NCBI GenBank assembly: GCA_016126025.1 | Contig: JAEFDA010000075.1 | Span: 1-29,398 of the forward strand | Source: Nitrososphaerota archaeon | GTDB taxonomy: Archaea; Thermoproteota; Nitrososphaeria; Nitrososphaerales; Nitrosopumilaceae | DNA length: 29,398 nucleotides | Direction: 5' to 3' | Shown: in pieces, positions 20,519 to 27,941 of the stretch | How positions within the stretch are numbered: position 1 is the first letter of the stretch | Layout of the letters: each line of letters starts with the position of its first letter | Translations under genes and position numbers: made by a program | The notes under the pieces: model-generated | Databases searched by the model: none | What the model was told of the DNA's origin: nothing | The model's input: the letters and a program-made list of their open reading frames with translations, nothing else

Positions 20519-22192
20519 CTATGCCACGCGGGTGACCGCTCCGCGGGCCGCCGAGCCGGCCAGCGCCGCATACTTTGCCAGCGCCCCGGAGGTGTAGTTG
20601 GGAGTGGGCGGGGACCACTTTTCTAGGCGCCCCGCCATCTCCTCGGCAGGCACCTCCAAATCTATGGTTCCCCGGTCTGTGTCTATCGATATTGGATCCC
20701 CGTCCCGGACTAGGGCTATGGGTCCCCCCACGAACGCCTCGGGGGCGACGTGGCCCACCATGAACCCCCGGGTTCCCCCGGAGAACCGGCCGTCGGTCAC
20801 CAGGGCCACCTTCCTGCCCAGCCCCTGCCCCACCAGGGCGGCGGTGGTGGCCAGCATCTCGCGCATCCCCGGCCCCCCCTTGGGGCCCTCGTACCGTATA
20901 ACCACGACGTCCCCCTCGTCTATGTCCCCGTGCGAGACTACTTCAAAGGCGTGCTCCTCGCGGTCAAAGACCCGGGCACTCCCCCGGAATCGGGACATCT
21001 GGACCCCGGCGGTCTTTATCACGGCCCCGTCGGGGGCCAGCGTGCCGTGGAGTATCACGGCCGTGCCGCTGGGGTGCAGGGGCGACTCGGGGCCCCTCAC
21101 TATCTGGTTTGGCGGCGGGGGCGGCACCGACTCCATGTTCTCGGATATGGTATGGCCGGTGACCGTCAGGCAGTCGCCGTGGAGGAGCCCGTGCCGCAGC
21201 AGGGCCTTCATCACTATGGGTATGCCTCCGACCTTGTCCAAGGAGTTCATCACGTAGCTGCCGCCCGGCTTCATGTCCGCCAGGTGCGGGGTCTTTTTGC
21301 GTATGCGCTCAAAGTCCGTATAGTCCAGATGTATGTCCGCCTCCCCGGCCAGGGCCAGGAGGTGCAGTATGCCGTTGGTGGACCCCCCCAGGGCGTTGAG
21401 TATGGTGATGGCGTTCTCGAACGCCTCGAAGGTGAGTATGTCCGAGGGCCGGATGCCGCTCTTCAGGAGGGCGGCGCAGGCCGCCCCGCTCCGGTATACT
21501 ATCTCGGCCCGGCGAGGGTCCTCGGCGGGGGGGCTGGCGTTGCCGGGGAGCGCCAGGCCGATGGCCTCGGATATGGACGCCATGGTGTTGGCGGTGAACA
21601 TGCCGCCGCAGGAGCCGGCGTTGGGGCAGGCGGTGTTCTCTATGTTTTTTAGGTCCTCGGCGCTCAGGCTGCCGGCGTCATACGCGCCCACCGCCTCGTA
21701 CACGTCCACTATGGTGAGCTCCCGGCCGTCCAGTATGCCGGGCATTATGGTACCCCCATACACGAAGACCGCCGGCAGGTCCAGGCGGGCCATGGCCATC
21801 ATCGTCCCCGGGAGGCTCTTGTCGCAGCCGGCCAGCCCCACTATCCCGTCGTACTGGTGGGCCCTCATCATGAGCTCTATGGAGTCGGCTATCACCTCTC
21901 TGGATATCAGGGAGGACTTCATGCCCTCGTGCCCCATGGCTATGCCGTCGCTCACGGCGATGGTGCCGAACTCCCGGGGCGTGGCGCCCGAGTCGGAGAC
22001 CCCCCGCTTGGCCTCGCCGGCCAGCTCCGGCAGGTGTATGTTGCACGGCGTGGCCTCGTTGCCGGCGTGGGAGACCCCCACGAACTGTCTAGAGAGGTCC
22101 TCGTCGGTGAGGCCCATGGCCTTGTACATGGCGCGGTGGGGCGCCCGCGCCGTGCCCTCCACCACGTTGCGGCTGGATATCGTTCCACTCAT
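20519..22192 (-). CDS. ilvD: Dihydroxy-acid dehydratase
   Basis: This 557-residue enzyme dehydrates 2,3-dihydroxy-isovalerate and its isoleucine counterpart to the 2-oxo acids, the third common step of valine, leucine and isoleucine synthesis. Cys ligands for the Fe-S cluster fit the family: Cys50 (NEATPCNIHL), Cys123 (GLAGCDKSLPG) and Cys195 (NAGSCGGMFTANTM). Later signatures GGSTNGILHLLALA and GRFSGGTRGFMVGH are also present, the last near the substrate-contacting serine. The ATG overlaps the stop of the upstream gene by 4 bases (ATGA). The enzyme should be oxygen sensitive if its cluster is [4Fe-4S]; the sequence alone does not settle that. Other ilv genes are not in the window. Confidence 0.97.
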   Translation of the reverse strand: MSGTISSRNVVEGTARAPHRAMYKAMGLTDEDLSRQFVGVSHAGNEATPCNIHLPELAGEAKRGVSDSGATPREFGTIAVSDGIAMGHEGMKSSLISREVIADSIELMMRAHQYDGIVGLAGCDKSLPGTMMAMARLDLPAVFVYGGTIMPGILDGRELTIVDVYEAVGAYDAGSLSAEDLKNIENTACPNAGSCGGMFTANTMASISEAIGLALPGNASPPAEDPRRAEIVYRSGAACAALLKSGIRPSDILTFEAFENAITILNALGGSTNGILHLLALAGEADIHLDYTDFERIRKKTPHLADMKPGGSYVMNSLDKVGGIPIVMKALLRHGLLHGDCLTVTGHTISENMESVPPPPPNQIVRGPESPLHPSGTAVILHGTLAPDGAVIKTAGVQMSRFRGSARVFDREEHAFEVVSHGDIDEGDVVVIRYEGPKGGPGMREMLATTAALVGQGLGRKVALVTDGRFSGGTRGFMVGHVAPEAFVGGPIALVRDGDPISIDTDRGTIDLEVPAEEMAGRLEKWSPPTPNYTSGALAKYAALAGSAARGAVTRVA

Positions 22193-22791
22193 CGGACCAG
22201 TTCCATGTTGTCGAGCTCCTCGAGCATGGCCGCTATCTCTTCCTCGGACTCGTCCCCGTATGTGATCAGTATGCGCTCGTCCTCCTGGGGTATGTGGTCG
22301 CGGATGTCGGCCATCTCCACCCCGTCTATGAAGAACCTCAGGGTGTAGTCCTCGTTGGTGCAGAAGCGCTGGCCGTTGGGGAAGACGTAGCACTCCTCGG
22401 TGACCTCTATTCTCAGCGAGTCGAAGAGGTACGCCAGGGTGACGCCGGTGGCGTGCCGGTGTATGGTGGTGCCGTCGTGGTTCTCAAAGTGTATCCACGG
22501 GGACTGGACCTGGTACCCGACCTCGTGGAACGGGAAGTCGTCGCCGAATATCCTCACCAGTATCCCGGTGTGGGTGTGGGCGCTGGTGTTGAGCTGGCCG
22601 GCGCCCTCCGGTGCCCCGCCTATTTGGGCGGGGGGTATTGTAACAAAGGTGTACGCCGACCAGGCCACTATTATTCCCACTGAGGCGAACACGGCCACCG
22701 CTATCATCATGTGCTTGCGCTTCTCGGCGGAGTGCTTGAGCGCCCTGCTCTCACGCTTCTGCTCCCTCTCGCGCCTCTCCTTTCTGCCCAT
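22189..22791 (-). CDS. Membrane-anchored protein of unknown function upstream of ilvD
   Basis: This 200-residue protein has a strongly basic cytoplasmic N-terminus (residues 1-27), one membrane segment (about 29-50, MIAVAVFASVGIIVAWSAYTF) and an outside domain. The outside domain is rich in His: His72 and His74 (SAHTHTG), His101 and His105 (WIHFENHDGTT), His111 and His113 (IHRHATG). It also has two Cys (134 and 144) that could form a disulfide. The His clusters suggest metal binding, but I recognise no named family. The stop codon overlaps the ilvD ATG, so the two are translationally coupled, which is odd for a membrane protein and a cytoplasmic enzyme. An AT-rich box lies about 34 bases upstream of the ATG. 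Confidence 0.8.
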   Translation of the reverse strand: MGRKERREREQKRESRALKHSAEKRKHMMIAVAVFASVGIIVAWSAYTFVTIPPAQIGGAPEGAGQLNTSAHTHTGILVRIFGDDFPFHEVGYQVQSPWIHFENHDGTTIHRHATGVTLAYLFDSLRIEVTEECYVFPNGQRFCTNEDYTLRFFIDGVEMADIRDHIPQEDERILITYGDESEEEIAAMLEELDNMELVR

Positions 22792-22820
22792 CGAACGGGC
22801 GCAGTTCCCCCGGCTGCCCT

Positions 22821-22829
22821 AATTTAATG
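22821..22829 (-). promoter_or_regulatory. TATA-like box of the membrane protein-ilvD operon
   Basis: AATTTAATG on plus (CATTAAATT on minus) is centred 34 bases upstream of the ATG at 22791, predicting a leader of about eight bases. Confidence 0.45.
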
Positions 22830-22916
22830 AATCGGAGAGGGGTTGGGTTCGATACGGGAGGCTGGCGGCGACACCCGCCGGCAGGTGCAGGCGCGTTCTG
22901 GGCCGTACGATTCCGG

Positions 22917-23096
22917 TTATGGGCCGCCCATCATGTTGTTGTCGCGTATGGTGTTGTCGGGGGCCGCCCTCCTGGGTCCGACCCTGCCGTGCGCCTTCTT
23001 GCGGTGGCGCTCAAGTCTCTCGGGCGTGTGCAGGTCTAGGCCGCACTTTTTGCATTTTGTCCCGGAGCCGTCCTTTTTGCGGAAGGAGCCGATCAT
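22917..23096 (-). CDS. C2H2 zinc-finger mini-protein (59 aa)
   Basis: This 59-residue basic protein has one finger with exact classical spacing: Cys15-x2-Cys18-x12-His31-x4-His36 (KCKKCGLDL, then ERLERHRKKAH). The core Leu at 28 is present. The N-terminus (GSFRKKDGSG) and the tail (GRVGPRRAA) are basic, as for nucleic-acid binding. The ATG at 23096 is chosen because a TATA-like box is centred 26 bases upstream; an in-frame longer version would start before that box. It shares the finger spacing with the protein at 8414-8542. It is divergent from the HIT gene. The target is unknown. Confidence 0.8.
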   Translation of the reverse strand: MIGSFRKKDGSGTKCKKCGLDLHTPERLERHRKKAHGRVGPRRAAPDNTIRDNNMMGGP

Positions 23097-23117
23097 ACTG
23101 GTAGTATGGGCTTGTAG

Positions 23118-23127
23118 ACTATAAGTT
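23118..23127 (-). promoter_or_regulatory. TATA-like box of the 59-aa zinc-finger gene
   Basis: ACTATAAGTT on plus (AACTTATAGT on minus) is centred 26 bases from the ATG at 23096. Confidence 0.55.
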
Positions 23128-23170
23128 TTCAATGATGCGTGAAGCAAATGCGGGCGTGCCCGCGGCAACC

Positions 23171-23178
23171 TCTAAAAG
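23171..23178 (+). promoter_or_regulatory. TATA-like box of the HIT gene
   Basis: TCTAAAAG is centred about 28 bases before the ATG at 23203 but only about 10 bases before the upstream in-frame ATG at 23185. It therefore favours the downstream start. Confidence 0.45.
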
Positions 23179-23202
23179 AACGGCATGCCCGCACCGCCCC
23201 GT

Positions 23203-23628
23203 ATGCAGGGATGTGTGTTCTGTGACATAGTAGGGGGCAGAAGGGACGCATACATACTGTACGAGGATGATACGCACATGGCGTTCCTGGACAGGTATCC
23301 GGTGGTGCCCGGCCACGCCCTCATAATACCAAAGGCCCACCACTCCACCATAGTGGAGATGGGGCCGGAGCGGGCCGGGAGGCTCTTCGCGCTGGTCCCC
23401 CTTTTGGCCCCGGCCATACTGCACGCCACCGGTACGGTAGCGTTCAACGTGGGCCAGAACAACGGCGAGGCCGCCAAGCAGGTGGTCCCGCACGTGCACG
23501 TCCACATCATACCCCGGCGGCCAAAGGACCGCATAAACTGGAACGCCCGGGCAATACCCGACGCGGAGCGGTTCGGCGAGATGGTCAAGACCGTCCGGGA
23601 GTACCTGGCCAGACAGCCCGCTACATGA
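23203..23628 (+). CDS. HIT family nucleotide hydrolase/transferase
   Basis: This 141-residue cytoplasmic protein of the histidine triad family hydrolyses or transfers nucleotidyl groups (adenylate esters, dinucleoside polyphosphates). The triad is His97-Val-His99-Val-His101-Ile-Ile (HVHVHIIPRR), with His99 as the expected nucleophile. The N-terminal CVFCDIV carries the Cys pair that often binds zinc with a downstream His. PGHALIIPKAHHSTI and VGQNNGEAAKQVVPH are further family blocks. The start is taken as ATG 23203 because of the TATA spacing and the family's usual 'CiFC' placement; ATG 23185 would add six residues. The last 8 bases overlap the convergent trpA. Confidence 0.93.
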   Translation: MQGCVFCDIVGGRRDAYILYEDDTHMAFLDRYPVVPGHALIIPKAHHSTIVEMGPERAGRLFALVPLLAPAILHATGTVAFNVGQNNGEAAKQVVPHVHVHIIPRRPKDRINWNARAIPDAERFGEMVKTVREYLARQPAT

Positions 23629-24424
23629 TGGTCTGGGCCTTGAGCGAGGATGTGAACTCGGCCACCCGCGATTCTATGTCATCGCGGGGCGACTCGCCCA
23701 CGACCCGGAGTATTGCGCTCCCTACAATTATCCCGTCGGCCCCCGCCTCGGCATACCGTTTCACGTCCTCCGGGCCGGCCACCCCGAAGCCCACCCCCAC
23801 CGGCAGGTCCCCGGCCGCCTCCTTGGTGCGGCGCAGCGACTCCATGGTGTGTACGCCCACGCCGCCCCGCGCCCCGGTGGTGCCGTATACGGCCACCATA
23901 TACAGGAACCCGGTGGAGGCGGCCGCTATGTGGGCTATCCTCCGTGCCGGGGTGTTGGGCGACACCAAGAATATGGTGTCGGCGCCACATCTATGCGCCT
24001 CCCGCGTGTAGTCGCCGGACTCCTCCACCGGCATGTCCGGCAGTATGAAGCCGTCCACCCCCGCCCGCGCCGACTCGGAGGCGAACCTCCCATACCCCAT
24101 GCTATATGCTATGTTGGCGTATGTCATCATCACCACGGGCGTATCCGCATATCCCCGGATGTCCCGCACCATACTGTGGTATGATTCCATGGACATGCCC
24201 GCCCCCAAAGATGCGGTGGCCGCGTCCTGGATGACCGGCCCGTCGGCCAGCGGATCCGTGAACGGGAACCCCAGCTCTATGAGGTCGGCGCCCCCCCGCA
24301 CCAGACCCCGGACGGCGGCCATGCTGGAGTTATAGTCTGGGTAGCCGGCCATCACGTACGCTATGAGGGCCCGCTCGTTCCTCCCGGACAGCCGGCCGAA
24401 CATCTCAGCTATTCGGCTTGCCAT
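23621..24424 (-). CDS. trpA: Tryptophan synthase alpha subunit
   Basis: This 267-residue TIM barrel cleaves indole-3-glycerol phosphate to indole and glyceraldehyde 3-phosphate. The catalytic acids are Glu50 (LIELGFPFTDP) and Asp61 (LADGPVIQ). The phosphate-binding end includes VGFGVAGPEDV and GIIVGSAI. It is the last gene of the trp operon; its ATG lies inside trpB (20-base overlap), so translation is probably coupled. The product should channel indole to TrpB. Its end overlaps the convergent HIT gene by 8 bases, leaving no room for a separate terminator between them. Confidence 0.97.
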   Translation of the reverse strand: MASRIAEMFGRLSGRNERALIAYVMAGYPDYNSSMAAVRGLVRGGADLIELGFPFTDPLADGPVIQDAATASLGAGMSMESYHSMVRDIRGYADTPVVMMTYANIAYSMGYGRFASESARAGVDGFILPDMPVEESGDYTREAHRCGADTIFLVSPNTPARRIAHIAAASTGFLYMVAVYGTTGARGGVGVHTMESLRRTKEAAGDLPVGVGFGVAGPEDVKRYAEAGADGIIVGSAILRVVGESPRDDIESRVAEFTSSLKAQTIM

Positions 24425-25568
24425 ACTCCCTCACTATTCCGATGTCCTTGTCCCCCCTGCCGGAGAGCGTCACCACCACCCTCTCGGATTTTTTCATATC
24501 AGCGGCCAGCCGCACCGCCCCGGCCAGGGCGTGGGCCGACTCCAGGGCGGGTATGATCCCCTCGGTGCGGCACAGTAGGGTGAATGCGTCTATGACCTCA
24601 TCGTCGGTGGCCGTGCCGTACTCCACCCGGCCCATATCCTTGTAGTGCGCGTGTTCGGGGCCCACCCCCGGGTAGTCCAGGCCCGCCGATATGGAGTGCG
24701 TCTCGGATATCTGGCCAGTATCATCCTGTAATAGGTATGACATCATGCCGTGGAGTATCCCCGGCCGGCCCGCCGTCAGGGTGGCCGAGTGCAGGCCCGT
24801 GTCTATGCCCCGGCCCCCCGCCTCTATGCCCACCAGTCTGGTCGGGCCCGGCGCCAGCGGGTGGAACGTCCCTATGGCGTTGGAGCCGCCCCCCACGCAC
24901 GCGACGGCGGCGTCCGGCTCGCCCATCTGCTCTATGATCTCCTGGCCTATGACGCTCTGAAAGTCCCGCACCATCACCGGGTATGGGTGGGGCCCCACCG
25001 CCGAGCCCAGCAGGTAGTAGGTGTCGTTGACGTTGGTTATCCAGTCCCGGATGGCCTCGTTTATGGCGTCCTTGAGGGTGCGGGAGCCCGACTCCACCGG
25101 TATGACATCGCACCCCAGCAGGTTCATCCGGTACACGTTGAGCCGCTGCCTCTCTACGTCCCGGCTCCCCATGTATACGGCCGCCTTCATATCTAGGGCG
25201 GCGCAGGCCATGGCCGTGGCCACGCCGTGCTGGCCGGCCCCCGTCTCGGCTATTATGCGGGACTTTTTCATATGTCGGGCCAGCAGGGCCTGGCCCAGGG
25301 TGTTGTTTATCTTGTGGGCGCCGCCGTGGCAGAGGTCCTCGCGCTTTAGGTAGATGTGGGCCCCGCCCACTTTTTGGGTGAGGTTGCGGGCCAGGTACAG
25401 CGGCGTGGGCCTGCCCGCATATTGCTTGAGGTAGCCGTCCAGCTCGGCCTGGAACGATGTATCAGCCCGCAGTCTTTCGTATGCTTCGATCAGCTCCTCG
25501 ACGGCGGGCACCAGCGTCTCGGGGATGTAGCTCCCCCCGTACTGGCCGAACTTGCCCATATCGGTCAC
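24405..25568 (-). CDS. trpB: Tryptophan synthase beta subunit (TrpB1 type)
   Basis: This 387-residue PLP enzyme joins indole and serine into tryptophan. The PLP lysine is Lys86 in LCHGGAHKINN; the HGGAHK form is the one I recall from archaeal TrpB1 such as Pyrococcus. The phosphate loop GGGSNAIG is at 226-233, with ETGAGQHGVATA and SGRGDKD as further blocks. Its length and GKFGQYGGSYIPETL start place it in TrpB1, the partner-dependent class, rather than TrpB2, which fits the adjacent trpA. The ATG overlaps the trpC stop by 4 bases (ATGA). Confidence 0.97.
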   Translation of the reverse strand: MTDMGKFGQYGGSYIPETLVPAVEELIEAYERLRADTSFQAELDGYLKQYAGRPTPLYLARNLTQKVGGAHIYLKREDLCHGGAHKINNTLGQALLARHMKKSRIIAETGAGQHGVATAMACAALDMKAAVYMGSRDVERQRLNVYRMNLLGCDVIPVESGSRTLKDAINEAIRDWITNVNDTYYLLGSAVGPHPYPVMVRDFQSVIGQEIIEQMGEPDAAVACVGGGSNAIGTFHPLAPGPTRLVGIEAGGRGIDTGLHSATLTAGRPGILHGMMSYLLQDDTGQISETHSISAGLDYPGVGPEHAHYKDMGRVEYGTATDDEVIDAFTLLCRTEGIIPALESAHALAGAVRLAADMKKSERVVVTLSGRGDKDIGIVREYGKPNS

Positions 25569-26335
25569 GACTCGACCAGCCTCCTGACGCCCCCTTTAAC
25601 GTTGCCGTGTCTCATTATTCCGGTGCCCACCAGGAACGCCGAGGCCCCGCACCCCTTCAGGTACGCGATGTCGCTGGACGACTCTATGCCGCTCTCCGAT
25701 ATGGCCGGCCTATGGTCGGCGTACCCGGCCAGTACACGTTTGGTGGTCTCCAGGGATATCTCCAGGGTGTCCAGGTTGCGGTTGTTCACGCCTATGATGT
25801 CGCATTTGGTGGCCAAGGCCGACTCCAGCTCATGTGTGTCGTGCACCTCGGCCAGCACCTGCATGCCGTACCCGTGGGCCGTATCTATCATACCGTCCAT
25901 ATCATGTGCGTGCCCGGCGTCGAACACGGCCTGTATCAGAAGTATGCAGTCGGCGCCCAGCCGGCGCGCCGCCTCGATTTGTATCGCATCCACCACTATA
26001 TCCTTCATGAGTATGGGGACGCGCACCACTTTTCTGACTTGGGCCAAGTACTCGGGCGAGCCGCCGAACAGGTATGGCTGGGTCAGCACCGATATAGCTA
26101 CCGCCCCGCCCTGGACCATCTGCGTGGCGACCTCCCCCGGATCTTGTGTATCTCGTATGGTACCCAGGGATGGCGAGGCGAACTTTATCTCGGATATTAT
26201 GGCTATCTCTCGGGTTTGAAGCGCCTCGCTCATGCGGATATCGCTCCGCTCCCCGGCATCTCCGGTGTCGTATATGCCCTCCTGTAGGGCCCGCCGGGAG
26301 TTCTCACATAGTCTGGCCAGCGTCCCGGACATCAT
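25565..26335 (-). CDS. trpC: Indole-3-glycerol phosphate synthase
   Basis: This 256-residue TIM barrel closes the ring of carboxyphenylaminodeoxyribulose phosphate to give indole-3-glycerol phosphate. Catalytic lysines are visible at Lys51 (IISEIKFASPSLG) and Lys111 (PILMKDIVV). The blocks VLAEVHD, IGVNNRNL and ISESGI follow in the expected order. It is a stand-alone TrpC, not fused to TrpF. The start is the ATG at 26335, which overlaps the trpD stop (ATGA); the next codon is also ATG (26332). A much longer frame upstream only overlaps trpD and is not coding. Confidence 0.96.
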   Translation of the reverse strand: MMSGTLARLCENSRRALQEGIYDTGDAGERSDIRMSEALQTREIAIISEIKFASPSLGTIRDTQDPGEVATQMVQGGAVAISVLTQPYLFGGSPEYLAQVRKVVRVPILMKDIVVDAIQIEAARRLGADCILLIQAVFDAGHAHDMDGMIDTAHGYGMQVLAEVHDTHELESALATKCDIIGVNNRNLDTLEISLETTKRVLAGYADHRPAISESGIESSSDIAYLKGCGASAFLVGTGIMRHGNVKGGVRRLVES

Positions 26336-27360
26336 ATCATGTCCTCCAGAGTAGCCGCGTCCCCGTACCGTTTTGTAAACTGGTATAGTAGCTTCTCGGC
26401 ATTCCCCGACTCTATGGATTCGAGGGCGTCTCTGAATCCATCCCGTATGTTTTCGGCCAGCCCGGCCGCGTACAGCCCGGCGCCCGCGTTCATCGCTACG
26501 GTGTGCACCGCTCCTATATCTGCCCGGCCGCAGACCGCCCCCGCGAACATGACCAGCGGGTCCCGACCATCCAATAGTATGTCTGGCATGGTAGCCCGGC
26601 GGGCCCCCACATCCTCGGGCCGCACCGTACTGGTGTGGTATCTGCCGTCCACATATGAGCACACTACATTCTTTGAGACGGGCAGGAACTCGTCGGCGCC
26701 CTCCGCCGACATTACGCATATGACTCGCTCGGCGCCGCAGCCGGCCAGTATGCGGGGCATCCTGCCCACCATATTGATATCTGAGACGCCCACCAGCTGG
26801 CGGCGCACGCCGGCGGGGTTGCAGAGGGGCCCCAGCGTGTTGAATACCGTACGCATTCCTAGTGTGCGCCGGGCCGCGGCCACGTGCCGGGCCGCCTTGT
26901 GGTATCTGGGCGCGAACATGAAGCAGATGCGGCATATATCCAGCATCTGTTCCACCGGGCAGGCCATTATATCCACGCCCAACCCCTGGAATATCTCGGC
27001 GCTCCCCGAGCTTCCGGAGCTGGAGCGGTTGCCGTGCTTTGCCACGGTGGCCCCCGAGGCGGCGGCCACAAAGGCTGCCGCGGTGGATATGTTGAACGTC
27101 CCCAGGCCGTCTCCCCCCGTGCCGCACACGTCTATGGCCGGGTTCCCGTTCCACTCCACCGATACCATGAACCCACGTATGGTGTCCAGCATGGTTTTCA
27201 GCTCCCCGTCGGACTGCTCCCTGGATGCTATAGCTCGCAGGATGGCGGCGTATGTGTCGTCGGTCCCTTCCCCGGCCAGCATGTACTCCATGACGCGGGC
27301 CGCCTTGCCCTCGCAGCCGGCCGCGCCGGCCAGATGTATGATATCCTCGTGTATGTTCAA
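26332..27360 (-). CDS. trpD: Anthranilate phosphoribosyltransferase
   Basis: This 342-residue enzyme transfers phosphoribose from PRPP to anthranilate. The PRPP-binding signature DVCGTGGDGLGTFNIST covers residues 77-93, with the second block KHGNRSSSGSSGSAE at 108-122. The fold is the nucleoside phosphorylase-like class. It is a separate gene, not fused to trpG as in some bacteria. It overlaps trpG and trpC by 4 bases each (ATGA). Confidence 0.97.
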   Translation of the reverse strand: MNIHEDIIHLAGAAGCEGKAARVMEYMLAGEGTDDTYAAILRAIASREQSDGELKTMLDTIRGFMVSVEWNGNPAIDVCGTGGDGLGTFNISTAAAFVAAASGATVAKHGNRSSSGSSGSAEIFQGLGVDIMACPVEQMLDICRICFMFAPRYHKAARHVAAARRTLGMRTVFNTLGPLCNPAGVRRQLVGVSDINMVGRMPRILAGCGAERVICVMSAEGADEFLPVSKNVVCSYVDGRYHTSTVRPEDVGARRATMPDILLDGRDPLVMFAGAVCGRADIGAVHTVAMNAGAGLYAAGLAENIRDGFRDALESIESGNAEKLLYQFTKRYGDAATLEDMI

Positions 27361-27941
27361 CGCTGCACGTCCTCCAGAAAGTTGCCCAGTATGCGCTTGC
27401 CGTACTGGGTCATGATGGACTCGGGGTGGAACTGCACCCCGGCCACCGGATATGTGCGGTGCCGCACGCCCATCACTTCACCGTCGTCGCCGGCCGTCGC
27501 GTTCACCACCAGACACTTTGGGATGGTGGTGCGTTCGCCCACCAGACTGTGGTACCTGATGGCCTCAAACGGCGATGGTATGTCCCGGAGTATGCCGGTA
27601 TTATCGTGGATTATGGGGCTGGTCTTGCCGTGCCGGACGCGCCCCGCGTTGGCCACCGTCCCGCCGTACGCCTCTACTATGCCCTGGTGGCCCAGACATA
27701 CACCCAGTATGGGAGTGGACGCGCCCAGATCCCGTATCACCTCCGAGCACACCCCAAAGTACCTCCTGTGTGAGGGCGTGCCGGGGCCCGGCGATATTAT
27801 GATGCCGTCATACTTGTGAGGTATGTCCTGTACGCCGATGCGGTCATTTCGCACCACCTCGCACTGTACACCCAGGCTCCCCACGTACTGGGCTATGTTG
27901 TACACGAACGAGTCATAGTTGTCTATTATGATAATGTTCAT
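27357..27941 (-). CDS. trpG: Anthranilate synthase glutamine amidotransferase subunit
   Basis: This 194-residue class I glutaminase supplies ammonia to TrpE. The triad is Cys82 (GVCLGHQG), His172 and Glu174 (QFHPES). NYDSFVYN at the start and SPGPGTP near residue 50 are typical. The same protein family serves 4-amino-4-deoxychorismate synthase (PabA); the operon position supports TrpG, though it may do both jobs. It overlaps trpE and trpD by 4 bases each. Confidence 0.96.
   Translation of the reverse strand: MNIIIIDNYDSFVYNIAQYVGSLGVQCEVVRNDRIGVQDIPHKYDGIIISPGPGTPSHRRYFGVCSEVIRDLGASTPILGVCLGHQGIVEAYGGTVANAGRVRHGKTSPIIHDNTGILRDIPSPFEAIRYHSLVGERTTIPKCLVVNATAGDDGEVMGVRHRTYPVAGVQFHPESIMTQYGKRILGNFLEDVQR

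Noticed and set aside
22840..22870. GGGTTCGATAC resembling a tRNA T-loop
   Set aside because: No acceptor stem, anticodon arm or D arm could be paired around it.
26336..27154. N-terminal extension of trpC to 529 residues
   Set aside because: The extra residues only mirror trpD in another frame; the ATGA junction at 26332-26335 gives a normal-length TrpC.
26339..27415. 358-codon open frame on plus opposite trpD
   Set aside because: It is a shadow of trpD, whose PRPP-binding motif is on the minus strand.
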